Assembly: GCA_947311845.1 (NCBI GenBank)
Contig: CAMZMU010000027.1
Span: forward strand, 78,569,805-78,633,804
DNA length: 64,000 nucleotides
Source: Poa pratensis
Taxonomy: Eukaryota > Streptophyta > Magnoliopsida > Poales > Poaceae
Reading direction: 5' to 3'
The position numbers and the translations under genes are program-made. Below the pieces are notes generated by a model, which was not told where the DNA came from, did not search any database, and saw only the letters and a list, made by a program, of their open reading frames with translations. Below, one piece after another: positions 32,561 to 43,437 of this stretch; within the stretch, counting starts at the first letter, position 1, and every line of letters begins with the position of its first letter.

Positions 32561-35500
32561 TCATACCGTGGGTCTCAAACCCATCTCCCTCGATGCACTA
32601 TCTATCACATTACGTGATAAGCCCTTTGTGAAGGGATCTGCCAAATTTTTAGACGTTTGGATATAATCCAACGCAATGACTCCGAAGTTCTTTAATTTTC
32701 GGACAGATTTCAATCTCCTCTTCACATGCCTTGATAACTTCATATTATCCTTGGAACTTTTAATCTTGTGTATCACAGTTTGATTATCACAGTTCATAAG
32801 GATAGCGGGTATTGGTTTTTCAACCACAGGTAAGTCCATCAAAAGCTCTCGAAGCCACTCTGCTTTAACAGTGGTTGTGTCCAACACTGTGAGTTCTGCT
32901 TCATAGTTGACCTCGTTAAGATGGTCTGCTTGCAAGGCTTCCAGGAAAAAGCTCCACCACCGAGTGTAAACACATAACCACTTCTCAATAGTACCATCAG
33001 GCCTAAGCTTTTTCTTGAACACCCACTTACATCCTACAGGTTTACACCCATAAGGACGATCAGTGACTTCCCAGGTTCCGTTAGCCAAGATGGAATCCAT
33101 CTCGCTACGAACAGCTTCCTTCCAGTAGTCAGCATCAATAGATGCATAGGCTTCTGAAATGGTACTAGGGGTGTCATCAACAAGGTACACAATGAAATCA
33201 TCACCAAAGGACTTTGCAGTCCTCTGTCTCTTGCTCCTAACAGGAGCTTCATTGTCATCCTCCACAGGGTTATCAGTGTGTTCTATCGAAATGGTAGGTT
33301 CAGGAATAACAGCTAATTCCTGACTAGATGTGCTAGGTATCTCCTGATTTGATGAGCTAGGCATACCCTTCATGGGAAAGATATCCTCAAAGAAAGTCGC
33401 ATCCTTCGACTCCATAATCGTACCAACATGAACGTCGGATACCTCAGATTTGACTACCAAAAATCTATAACCAACGCTATGAAAAGCGTAGCCCAGAAGA
33501 ACACAATCCACGGTTTTTGGTCCAAGCTTGCGCTTCTTGGGAATTGGAATATTGACTTTCGCCAAACAGCCCCAAGTACGTAAGTAAGAGAGTTTCAACT
33601 TTTTCCTTTCCCATTCCTCAAATGGAGAAACAGTTTTATCTTTTATGGGAACTCGGTTTAGGACATGACAAGCCCCCCACCATGCCTGAGACAGTCCCGA
33701 AGTGTCTAACATGGCGTTAACCAAATCAGTTAGAGTTCGGTTCTTTCTTTCAGCCACTCCATTTGACTGAGGCGAGTAGGGAGGCGTCCTCTCATGTATT
33801 ATACCATGTTCCGCACAAAACGAATCAAATTCATTGGAAAAATATTCTCCACCACGATCAGACCTTAGCCTTTTAATCTTTCGATCAAGTTGGTTCTCTG
33901 CTTCAGCTTTATAGTTTTTGAAGTAGTTTAAAGCCTCATCTTTTGTTTTCAGAAAATACACATAACAATATCTAGTGGAGTCATCAATAAGCGTCATGAA
34001 ATATTTCTTTCCGCCTTTTGTCAACACGCCATTCATCTCACAAAGATCTGAATGTATAAGTTCCAGTGGCGCCAAGTCTCTTGCCTCCGCAGCCGTATGA
34101 GACTTGCGAGGTTGCTTAGCTTGCACACACACTTGACACTTGGAACCTTTGACAGTAGTGAATTTCGGAATTAAATCCAAATTAGCTAGCCGCGTCATGC
34201 AACCAAAGTTAATATGACAAAGTCGTGAATGCCAAACATTATATTCAAATTCGTGACAAATATGATTAATAACTTTGGTGCAAATATCTGACAAAGATAG
34301 GCGGAACAAGCCTCCGCACTCATAGCCTTTACCAACAAATTGTCCATACTTAGATATTACAACTTTATTGGACTCGAAAACCAACTTATAACCATCTCGA
34401 CACAGAAGAGATCCGCTAACGAGATTTTTATTGATGGAGGGCACATGATGAACGTTCTTCAGGCGCACGGTCTTCCCCGAAGTAAACTTCAGATCGACCG
34501 TACCAACACCACGAACAGAAGCATGTGAGTTGTTCCCCATCAGCACGGGAGAAGTCCCTGTGACCTGGTAAGAAGAAAACATGGAAGCATCAGCACAAAC
34601 ATGTACATTGGCACCAGTGTCAATCAACCATTCAGGAGAATGACAAACTGAAAGAATGGTAGGAAATATACCGTACCCAGATTCCTTCATCTCAGTGTCG
34701 CCGATGACAACATTGGCAGTCTTGCCGCTGTTCTCCGATGTGCGAAGCTCATGGCGGTTAGGACAGCGAGGTGCCCAGTGATTCGGATCACCGCAAACAT
34801 GGCATGCTCCCTTCCTTGGCTTATTGTTGTTCTTCTTGAAGTTGGTAGACTGTGAAGGCTTGTGCCTATCGTCAGACTTGCCTTTACCCCCAGATTTGTT
34901 CTTGTTAAACTTGGGCTTGTGGGGCGGCTGGTAATTCTTCTTCTGTACCACATGGGCACTAGAACCAGCCTCAGCAACTCGAGCACGTGTATCCTTTGCT
35001 CTCGCCTTCTCTTCAACATCAAGCGACCCAATGAGATCCGAAACGGAAAACTCTTGTCTCTTGTGTTTCAGAGAAGTAGCAAAGTTGCTCCACGAAGGTG
35101 GAAGCTTGGCGATAATGCCACCGGCAACAAACTTGTCCGGTAAATTACACTTAAAGTGCTCAAGTTCCTTAGCGAGTGACTGTATCTCATGAGCCTGCTG
35201 TACAACAGAGCGCTCATCAGTCATCTTGTAGTCATAGAATTGCTCCATGACGTACAGCTCGCTGCCAGCGTCCGAGGCACCAAACTTGGCCTCGAGCGCA
35301 TCCCACATGTCCTTGCCGTTATCAAACGACATATACGAGTCCACAATGGAGTCGTCAAGAACACTCAGAAGGGCACCCTTGAAAAGGGTATCGAGCTTCT
35401 CAAAAGCTTCCAGTTGTTCAGCATTGAGATCGCCCTCAGGCTTGCCTTTGGTGGCAGCATAGCAGTTACTGTTTTGAAACCAGTAAACTGCTCTCATGCG

Positions 35501-36063
35501 CCACCGTTTATACTGTACCCCTTTGAAGGGAAACGGCCTCATAGACGCGAGAAAGCCAGGCGCAGCAAATTGCCTATAATCAGGTTTTTGGATTGTTGAA
35601 TATATAGCAATTTAGCTATTGATTTAATCCGCGAAAACAGTAAATAGTTTATGACTAGAATAACCAGAATTATACTAATCATGCGATCTACTTGAATAGT
35701 AGATAAATAGAACGAATCTAAAGCAACTACTACAAGCAGAAACTGTAGCAGTATCGTAAACAGGAAGATCAAGTAATCATACGGTGCAGCGGCAGCCGAA
35801 GCGTTGGCGTTGCTGTTGTCGCCCATGTCGTCGATGAAGAGGCTGCCGATGTCGGGGAAGAAGTCGTCGTTGGGGAAGAACTCGATGCCAGTAGTCGCGC
35901 GAGTGCGCTCCCCAAAAATCTGATCGCCCCTCTCCCGTACAGGATCACAAGATGCGGGGTTCCGGAGGCCTACTGTCCCTTCAACCGGTGCACGCCGGAA
36001 AACGGGATGGAGAAGACTTGGAAGACGGCGGCGCAAGGTTTTGAAACGGTGGTGTGAGACCAT
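32561..36063 (-). CDS. Copia gag-pol, spliced, with reverse-transcriptase deletion
   Basis: Exon 2 (35573-32561) encodes gag, then the CX2CX4HX4C knuckle CHVCGDPNHWAPRC (residues 247-260 counted from its first Met at 35542) and protease WLIDTGA. The integrase follows with its H-H-C-C finger and D-D-E residues (LIHSDL, RSDRGGEY, GVAERKN). Near residue 807 the RT begins (YWKEAVRSEMDSI), but after GTIEK it jumps to the RNase H region. The YVDD catalytic block is gone, and about 30 codons are read out of frame before a compensating 1-base loss. Upstream, an LTR frame ends AAAAP at a donor (CC|GTATGA, 35783). Joined to TTATAG|G at 35573 it continues in frame into QFAAPGFLAS and MRPFPFKG. The start is MGDNSNA (35826) or the in-frame ATG at 36063. 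Confidence 0.85.
35574..35782 (-). other. Predicted gag intron spanning LTR end and primer-site region
   Basis: 209 bp, T-rich, starting GTATGATTAC and ending CTGATTATAG. It includes the last 189 bp of the 5' LTR and the next 20 bp, where the primer binding site must lie. Splicing exactly restores the gag frame. Unspliced RNA would serve as genome, spliced RNA as mRNA. The first bases after the LTR (ATCCAAAAACCTG) do not resemble the usual tRNA-Met site. Confidence 0.6.
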
Positions 36064-36099
36064 GTGTTGCGTATCTGTGGCAAAATTGGCTTGGCTCGT

Positions 36100-36108
36100 T
36101 TTATATAG
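36100..36108 (-). promoter_or_regulatory. TATA box of the Copia 5' LTR
   Basis: Minus-strand CTATATAAAA lies about 365 bp into the 5' LTR, just downstream of the U3 repeats and about 35-45 bp upstream of the first ATG (36063) of the LTR frame. The equivalent site is in the 3' LTR near 31635. Confidence 0.65.
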
Positions 36109-36137
36109 TGCAGGTTGGGAGTCAAAGCAGCCCTCAT

Positions 36138-36388
36138 AAACGCGTTCGTTTATGATTTAGAAACTGCCGTATTAAACACGTCCGTTTATGAATTAAAAAC
36201 GGTCACAATAAACGTGTTTGTGAATCAGAAACGGTTGTATTAACCGTGTCTGTTAATGAATTAGAAACAACCGTAATAAACGTGACCGTTACTAATTAAT
36301 CAATGACTCATTAACCGTGTCTGTTAATAAATTAGAAACGGCCGTAATAAACGTGACTGTTACTAATTAATCAATGACTCATTAATTT
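36138..36388 (-). promoter_or_regulatory. U3 tandem repeats, possible MYB-type enhancer
   Basis: Seven units of about 35-36 bp, each with CCGTTT, CTGTTA or CCGTTA cores alternating with AAACGG. CNGTTR is the plant MYB core. They sit directly upstream of the TATA box in transcription sense. The copy in the 3' LTR is at 31673-31920. The repeat is seen; MYB binding is inference by analogy with repeated MYB sites in the tobacco Tto1 LTR. Confidence 0.5.
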
Positions 36389-36881
36389 TCCCAATTAACA
36401 AAATATAATAATATGCCAATGAGAATTTCTGAATTTATGTTGAGCTAGTAAATACTAGTAAATTCCAACACCTATAAGCACTTGAGCTTCTGTTTAGTAT
36501 CACCAACACATATAAGCAGGCTTGGCACTAAAGGAACTCAAAGGACCAAACTTCCAAACTGCCAACACTCTAATAGATGGTGTACTCCGGTGGCTGAAAA
36601 TAAAAAGTGCAATCGACCCCTAAATTGTTTAGTGTGCATATAGACAACATATAGAACACCTAAACATCTCATATTAAAAAACAGAGTACCACCCAACTAG
36701 TCGTACTTATTAAAGTTTGTGATTATGCTAATGCCCGCCTCCCTAGAGCAGCAACTTGTATCAGTATACACTGCTCCCTCTGATCTGAAATAATTTACAT
36801 AAATTCGATTAAATAAAGTGTAGGTACACACTAAAATAAGTTTAAATATATCTGTGTACTCAAATAAACTTGTGTGACTCG

Positions 36882-37227
36882 GGGCCTCTTTGGATCGCAG
36901 GATTAAAAAACATAGAAATATGAAGAACACAGGAATTTCACAGGTTTGCAAGTGTAAAACAGAGGATTGTAAAACACAGGAAAACTGCAAGAATAGTCGT
37001 TTGGATGAAACGCAGAAAAACACAGGAAAAGTGTCTCGGTCCTACGCACTTGAGTCTAAAAGAGGTTGGAGTGAATATTCAAATTCCTATAAAATTGAGG
37101 CACAGGAATCCAATCCATAGGATTTTGTTAGCACCATTCATTTGAACCAAAGATAATCCTTAGGAAAATTTCCTAAAGATTAGAATCTTATGAAATCCTT
37201 TAAAATTCCTGTAATCAAAAGAGGCCC
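36882..37227. mobile_element. Tourist/Harbinger-type MITE (346 bp)
   Basis: The ends GGGCCTCTTTGGATC and, reversed, GGGCCTCTTTTGATTAC; flanking trinucleotides TCG and TCA are near-identical. The core is rich in CACAGGA and TCCTGT, typical of the GGCCTCTTTGG family. It is non-coding. Confidence 0.75.
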
Positions 37228-37249
37228 TCATTCCCAATCAAAGAGAGTA

Positions 37250-38660
37250 CAATGATCTGTACTCCCAGTGGAACCTGCGGGCAGCTTAGTTGTCCGACCA
37301 AATCTGTTATTCGATCTGTTCGTCTCACTCCCGGCAGGGATCTCGGGCACGTGTGCTTCGCTAGCTGGCTGACCTCAAGTGCGTGCGTGCAGCCGCAGAA
37401 CTGTTCCGTTATTAATTTTTCAGCTAGCACCCATATACGTCCGTCCGTACAATGTTACAGTAAGATGTGTCGACGAGCTACAGTGGTTTTCGTTCTTTTG
37501 GTACTCTCGTCTCAGTTGCGTCGTTGCGTGGCCTGCTGCTGCACACACATAACTTGCCGAGTGGAGATTTGGTGCTATTGAGGTTCGGTTATCTCACTAT
37601 TTGAAGAAAAAAAAGACCTGAAATAAATTATGCATGTTCTTAATGATATATTCTAGAAACATGTAAAATATTAATATAAAATATTTACCTTTTGAGCTAC
37701 ACAAAAATGACAAATGTACATATCTGGATATAGCGAATAATGTATAGCTTCAAAATTTAACTTTTATCATGTTTGTGTAGTCCATAATACAAAATATTTT
37801 ACATTGAGATTTTGCACGGCTATATTATACATCATTTAGAACAAGCATGATATTTCACATTTTTCTAAATCTTTTTAATATATCTTCAAAATTTTATAAA
37901 ATAGTGGGATTACTAGACCTCGGGAGCCAAAATGACTCTCTGTAACTTGCCTTGTATATATTGTTCTCATGGATCCTGAATGATATCGACCCAGTATAAT
38001 GAACTTTGCAGGTGTTGTGTCTTCATGTCTAAATATCAACCACAATATTGGAAACCAAGTTCGGTGGAATTTATTCATGCGACGTCGGTTCGACGATTCT
38101 GATGGACGTTCTAGCATATCTCTATGTAGGTACATCAATTGAATTAAAATGTGCAGTGTGCAAATCTCGCGATGGGTTTTAATTAGGAAAATTGTCCTGA
38201 TTCCATGTTCACTTATTATAGCTAGACACCCAATGGCAGGAAGATTGACCTACCAAACTATGTTTGTTAGTGAGCAGCTTGGTTTTTTCAATCACTGACT
38301 TTTTGCGTATCCGTACGATTAGGAAGCTCACAGGAAGGAGAGGTACAGTTAAGCTAGGAGAGAGACAGCAGATTTTTCTCTCCACATTCGAAAAACTCAT
38401 TTTCTTTCTAGTGCGGTGCTCCACCATGTTATAAATCACACTAGTTTTTGGAGTAACACTTTTTTACTTCGTTTTCTAACATTCGGTATGGAGCATGTAC
38501 TCCGTAGGTGATAGGAACATCAAGATTGAGGTATGGCGCACGTTAACCGACCGATCGAACAAAGAGTAACATGGAAGCGTTCTCCTGACGGTCAGATCGC
38601 AATCAAAGCTCACCTGATCTTTGCTTTTTTTAGCACATCATATCTCCTAGACTTGGTAAC
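37250..38660 (+). repeat. Copy A of a degenerate three-fold intergenic repeat
   Basis: Shares anchors with copies B and C: CTGCTGCACACACATAACT (37540), CCTGATTCCATGTTCACTTA (38195), TACGATTAGGAAGCTCACAG (38315) and GATCGAACAAAGAGTAACAT (38550). Interrupted by an AT-rich block at 37600-37935 whose right end (ACCTCGGGAGCC) resembles the MITE at 2965-3350. No ORF is preserved. Confidence 0.7.
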
Positions 38661-39024
38661 TACAGTAGCAAAATAAAGAGAAAAATAAGGCATTCAGTTC
38701 ATGTTTCACAATCCGTACGTGACCGTACGGATTTGTAGTACGAAAAGGCACTACTAGCTGCATTTTCATGGTTTAGTCAATTGGTTCAGAACTATCCCGT
38801 CATATCAATTTTCATATCACGCAAGATGTTTCTCTCCCACAAGTAACTCTACTGGACACGATGATTTTGAGGTCACCAGGGATATAATTTGCCTATGACT
38901 TTGTACGCAGTATGCATCTTTCTTTGGAGAACAAATGACGTGCACGCTGCACCAGGACACATCAGTAGCGCACATCCTATTGTGGCGTGCAACTTGCACA
39001 CGCCATTGGATGTATCCACTTTCA

Positions 39025-39193
39025 GGGCTAGTTTGGCTGTCCGGGTTAAATACTCTCGGGAAAATGATCCCGGACGGGAATCTGAATAATTAGGTGTAAA
39101 CCCCGGGATTTTATTTCTGACTTCCGGATTAGTAGAAAATTCTCCCCGGGAAAAGGCCGGGATCCGCCGGGATTGCAGTTACCAAACAAGCCC
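39025..39193. mobile_element. Tourist-like MITE (169 bp), TSD TCA
   Basis: GGGCTAGTTTGGCTGTCCGG at the left and, reversed, GGGCTTGTTTGGTAACTGC at the right, flanked by TCA on both sides (39022-39024, 39194-39196). The core holds GATCCCGG/CCGGGATC stem sequences. Confidence 0.78.
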
Positions 39194-39199
39194 TCACAG

Positions 39200-40020
39200 G
39201 CTTGGATTACAAGGATGGAATCACATTTCCGCAATGGCCAATTCTAGAGACAGAGCACTCGTGCTAGTAGCCCACCAAGTTTGAATTGGTAAAATTCATG
39301 TCACAAAGTAAATGGAAAATTTTGCGACAACGAACAATCCTGAATCCTTCACAGTGGCACTCGCACGACTTCTTTTTCTCTCTTGTCCTCGCACCTTCCA
39401 TATTCCTTTTGCTCCCAGGACATCGCATCCACTGCCAACCGTCACACCTTCTTCTCCTTCTTTGAAGGCTCACCTTGGATCCGGGCAATTTTGTTGGCAC
39501 TCCCGGACCGAAGACCAACACGGAATGTCCGGCAGTGTGACACAGCAGAAGCAGTGAAAGTTCCAGGGTTCACCTTTGCTTTTACAATCCCTAGGGACAC
39601 AAAATTTCAGACTAATCTTATTCTCATCTAATGGCGAGAACACTGTATCATCAGCACTTGTCTTGGCATGATCATATCTGTAGCTTCTTCTGGTCTCAAG
39701 ATGACCTGTTGCATCTTATGTTTGTCAGTAAACAATTACTACAATACATGCATTCATGTTCACAAGTGGCAAAAATATTTTCAAGACAATGAACTAGCTA
39801 GCTACAAGAGTTCAATACCGTAATGAATTATGTGCTTACACTGTCCAAACGCTGTGAGCCATCTGATGTACAAAACAGTAATGACGTGCGCCAGGTTGCT
39901 CCCCTTCATACCTGATCTTAGATTATCTGATGAAGTATACGAGATTCAGAATCAAGTCAGGGTTACAAAGCGAGGAAGGCAATAGCCACGACCCTCGCTC
40001 GCCTCATGTATATACACACA
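39200..40020. other. Intergenic, nothing recognised
   Basis: No supported ORF, RNA or repeat end. The short open frames on both strands at 39264-39631 have no conserved domain. Confidence 0.45.
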
Positions 40021-40331
40021 CAGAGAGCACACGCCCATTTATGAGGAAAGATTTCTACTTTAGACATTATGAGGAAAGAATATCAATTGGCACAATGCGT
40101 ATACTATTACTGCGAGATATCTTGTAATTATACTCAGCATATCGTACAATTCATTACCAGATTCATGGGATTTCGCGAGGGTCAGATACGCTTGGCATAC
40201 AAAGGATTCCGCTCGGCAAACGTCCTCGACAACGTCTTTCTTGGCCAACTAGGGCCAAGGCCCTCGGCAACGTCTTACAAGTGTATGGAACAATACGGTT
40301 TAATTAAAGAAGCATAATAAAAAGACTGTTG

Positions 40332-40445
40332 CTAGAACCCATTATCATCGCCATCTAAGCCCCACTCGGTTTCATCATCACTATCACGCGTGTAGGCAGG
40401 TTAACCCTCGAATGAGGGAGGTGGAGGCTCATCGTCGTCACTCAT
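40332..40445 (-). pseudogene. Small acidic CACTA-encoded exon, copy 1 (stop inside)
   Basis: Reads MSDDDEPPPPSFEG, then a TAA, then RDSDDETEWGLDGDDNGF and a stop. Same length and position as the second copy at 40841-40954. Acidic N-terminal pieces of this kind are seen in CACTA-encoded proteins, but the parent ORF is not present here. Confidence 0.5.
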
Positions 40446-40840
40446 CTTCTCCGGTATCCTACAACAACTAACTGATACACAACCATTATATGGAAACTAC
40501 ACAACAATCTATTTATACACAGCCATTATATAGAAAATAATGTCTACTTTAAGCGTAAAGAATATCAATTGGCACAATGCGCATACAATAACTGCGAGAT
40601 ATCTTGTAATTACAGTCAGCATATCATACAATTCACAAACAGATTCGTGGGATTTGCCGAGGGCCAGATATGCTCGGCATACAAAGGATTCTAGTCGGCA
40701 AACATGTATGCCGAGTGTCACGCTCGGCAACGTCTTCATCGGCCAACTAGGGCCAAGGCCCTCGGCAACGTCTTAAAAGTGCATGGAACAATACAATTTA
40801 ATTGAAGAAGCATAATAAAAAGACATAAAATGTACTGTTG

Positions 40841-40954
40841 CTAGAACCCATAATCATCGCAATCTAAGCCCCGCTCGGTTTCATCATCACTATCAGGCAT
40901 GTCGACAGGTTGACCCTCGAATGAGGGAGGTGGAGGCTCATTGTCGTCACTCAT
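40841..40954 (-). CDS. Small acidic CACTA-encoded exon, copy 2 (open)
   Basis: A 37-codon frame, MSDDNEPPPPSFEGQPVDMP followed by DSDDETERGL and a stop at the same site as copy 1. It is open where copy 1 has TAA, although changes elsewhere (W to R, G to C) suggest it is also drifting. It may be a leading exon rather than a whole protein. Function unknown. Confidence 0.4.
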   Translation of the reverse strand: MSDDNEPPPPSFEGQPVDMPDSDDETERGLDCDDYGF

Positions 40955-41040
40955 CTTCTACCGGTTTTCTACAACAACTAATTGGTACACAACCATTATA
41001 TAGAAACTACACAACAATATATTTATAGTTTTATACACAA

Positions 41041-41900
41041 CCATTATATTGAAAATGATTTCTTCAGTTCAGATTTGCCGTCACTCTGGTTTGTACTCTG
41101 CTGCCGTTGCTCACCGGAGAAGAAGGAAAAAAAAGCTGCTACTGTGAGGAGAAGAGGAACAAGGGAGCTCACAGGAGGACTGGCCGCCGGTACCTTCTGT
41201 AGCCTGGCTCCGGCAGGACCACGCTCGTCTCTGCCACAACCTCGCCGGAGACAGGCACGAGGGAGGGAGGCCCGGATCAGCCCACCGCCGCCACCATCCT
41301 TGCTCGTCCGCACCAAGAACACGCCGGAGACAGCCTTAGACGAGGGAGGAGCTGTTCTAGGTGGCGCCGGAGTTGGAGCTCCGGCGATGTAGGGCTCGCG
41401 GCCCAGGGTGCTGATCGAGGATGTAAACGGTGGGGAGTAGAGGCGTGAGAACCGGCGGAGCTACGTTACCCCAACCGGGTGCACAGGACACCAGGTCAAT
41501 TTAATTTTTCTTTACATATTAGCAAATTTCCACCGTATGTGCACCCCTCAGCCCATGACCTGTGCACCCGTGCAGCCCAGAACAAGGAATTTGTAGAGGT
41601 GTGCACCCTAGTTCCGCCGCTGGGCGTGAGGGGTCGGGGTATGGGCGGGGAGTAAGCTGGGTGTGGCGGCCGGAGTACAGGGCGTCGGGGTGGCTGGGTG
41701 GAGGAAAGGAGAGCGGCGGCGGGCTTGGAGGGCTGGGGCGGCGCACGGGCAGCTGTGTGCAAGAAACTACGCGCCTCTCCCCGATCCCCGGCCAGGTGTA
41801 AAGGCTAGGTATTGGTGTGGGACCCACCGGCAGGCGTTTGCCTAGAGTGCTCGATTTGCCTATGCTCGGCAAACATTTAAAAATATTTCTCACATCTTTC
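41041..41900. mobile_element. Rest of the CACTA remnant, GC-rich
   Basis: GC-rich sequence with open frames by composition, continuing to GCTCGATTTGCCTATGCTCG and CGGCAAACA near 41850-41874, which are CACTA subterminal-type motifs. Neither CACTA terminus was located. A small hAT element is inserted at 41450-41622. Confidence 0.5.
41450..41622. mobile_element. Miniature hAT element (173 bp), TSD GGCGTGAG
   Basis: The ends AACCGGCGGAGCTACG and, reversed, CAGCGGCGGAACTAGG are flanked by exact GGCGTGAG (41442-41449, 41623-41630). The outer base differs between the ends. Non-coding, GTGCAC-rich interior. Confidence 0.82.
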
Positions 41901-41914
41901 AGAAAATAAGTTAA

Positions 41915-42760
41915 TATGCTACCCATACCAGGACCCGGTCTAAATTTTGGTCAGATTCCGATACTCCGAAGACCTCACATCGGACAAACCCAAACTCATT
42001 GACCGGATTCATCTACCCTTGTGACTGGTGTAGAAAGGGGTAGACCAATGTAATTTTCTACATGGGTGTGTTAGGTTCGGCTATAGGAAGATGAAAAACG
42101 TAATTTCGGCACCGGTTATCACAAGATCCCCTCAAGTGCACCTGAAGTGGGTGTTTCGCACTATAAGTCAGTGAACTTTTCTCCTATGTAAGTATCGTGT
42201 TTGAAGCGGGTCGAACTAACGGGTTGGATATTTTCTCATTCCACATCCCAAGAGAATTTTATACACACAATAGGACTTACGGCAAATTCTGGTGGGATTT
42301 CGACAATCAGAAGTCCCCAAAGCAGCGAGACTCTGGCCCGTTGACCGGATTCGTCTACCCTTTTGACCGGAGTCGAAAGCGGGTAGGCCAATGAAATTTT
42401 CTTCATGGTTGTGTCATGTTGGTCAATAGGAACATGGAAAACATAATTTGAGCACAGGTTATCACAAGATTCACTCTCGGGTGCATATGAAGTGAGAGTT
42501 TCGCACTCTAAGTTTGAACCATCCTCTTCCGTAAGTCTCGTGTGTGAAGCGGGTCACACTTGAGAGTTGGCTATTGTCTCATTCCACCTACCACCACACT
42601 TGTATATACACATAATAGGACCAAGTGCAAGTTTTGGTCGGAATCCGATACTCTGAAGACCCACAGCGGCCAAACCCTGACCGTTGACTCGATTCGTTTA
42701 CCCATTTGACCGATATCGAAAGGGGTAGAACAATGGAATTTTCTACATGGGTGTGTTAGG
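41915..42760. repeat. Tandem satellite, about 342-bp period, 2.4 copies
   Basis: GACCGGATTC-ATCTACCC occurs at 42001 and 42343, with the variant GACTCGATTCGTTTACCC at 42686. Accompanying blocks such as GGTTATCACAAGAT and GTGTGAAGCGGGTC repeat with the same 342-343 bp spacing. The copies are clearly diverged. No coding frame. Near-342-bp (twice a nucleosome unit) satellites are common in grasses; I did not match it to a named family. Confidence 0.85.
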
Positions 42761-42902
42761 TCATGGTATCTGCTGCCTGGGACCCAACGTACCACACTCT
42801 GCTGGTCTCTTTTGTACTAGCTTGTTGCTGCACATAACTAAATTTGACAATCAACACAAGTTTCAGCTAAAGTTACACATATACATACAAGTTTCAGCTA
42901 AA

Positions 42903-42970
42903 GTTCGATGAACTTTTACGAGTGGCGTTGGGGACTGTTCGATGAACTTTTACGAGTGGCGTTGGGGACT
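42903..42970. repeat. Perfect 34-bp tandem duplication
   Basis: A 34-bp unit beginning GTTCGATGAACTTTTACGAG occurs twice back to back without difference, so it is recent. Confidence 0.9.
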
Positions 42971-43051
42971 TCAGGCTTAAATTTCAATCAAGATATACGC
43001 AAGTCCAGAGGGACGTGTCTCTAAATAGAGTAAAATCTACTTTGTAACACT

Positions 43052-43340
43052 TGGTCCTCTTTAATTCGTAGGATAGGAAAGAGGTAGGAACGGGAAAAAC
43101 GCAAGATTGCAATGTCATGCACACTCCAATCCTATAGAATTTGCTATGTACCAAAGTTCATGTGATTCCTTCTAAGTAATTGTAAAAAGATGTCGGAGTG
43201 GATGTTAAAATTACTATAGGAAGTAGTACAAATGAAAAAAATCTTATAAAATCCAATCCTACAAATTAAACAAGATAGGGAATTTCCTATATAAATGAAT
43301 CTCCAAGAATCCTATGCAATTATTTGAATCAAAAGAGCCC
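43052..43340. mobile_element. Tourist/Harbinger-type MITE, degenerate
   Basis: The left end TGGTCCTCTTTAATTCGTAG and the reversed right end GGGCTCTTTTGATTCAAAT are related. The CCTATAG/CCTATG core is typical of the family. Flanking trinucleotides do not match, so the ends may be eroded. Confidence 0.6.
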
Positions 43341-43437
43341 TTAGTCGTGACGTTGTGACAATGCAAAATTAAATCGAAAATTACCATCACAAAGTCGCAA
43401 ATAAGTGGCACAATATTTAAATGATGCAAACATTGTA

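Larger units (their letters stand above)
31124..36470 (-). mobile_element. Copia LTR retrotransposon, both LTRs, TSD CCTAT
   Basis: The LTRs at 31124-32002 and 35594-36470 start TGT and end CAACA on the plus strand. They are flanked by an exact 5-bp duplication CCTAT (31119-31123, 36471-36475). Domain order gag, protease, integrase, RT/RNase H is that of Copia. The element is minus-oriented, so the right LTR is 5'. The LTRs differ by scattered, mostly transition changes, so the insertion is not brand new. An internal deletion has removed most of the reverse transcriptase, so it depends on relatives for movement. Confidence 0.95.
40078..41040. repeat. Tandem duplication (482 bp) within a CACTA remnant
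   Basis: GAATATCAATTGGCACAATG begins copies at 40078 and 40560. Each contains CTCGGCA-rich sequence (CAAGGCCCTCGGCAACGTCT), the subterminal motif of grass CACTA elements. Each also carries the 37-codon minus-strand frame described separately. The CACTA character continues to about 41880 (TGCTCGGCAAACA). Confidence 0.8.

Noticed and set aside
39264..39631. Opposed ORFs of 81-85 codons as a small secreted-protein gene
   Set aside because: No signal peptide, no conserved motif, and no splice or promoter support.
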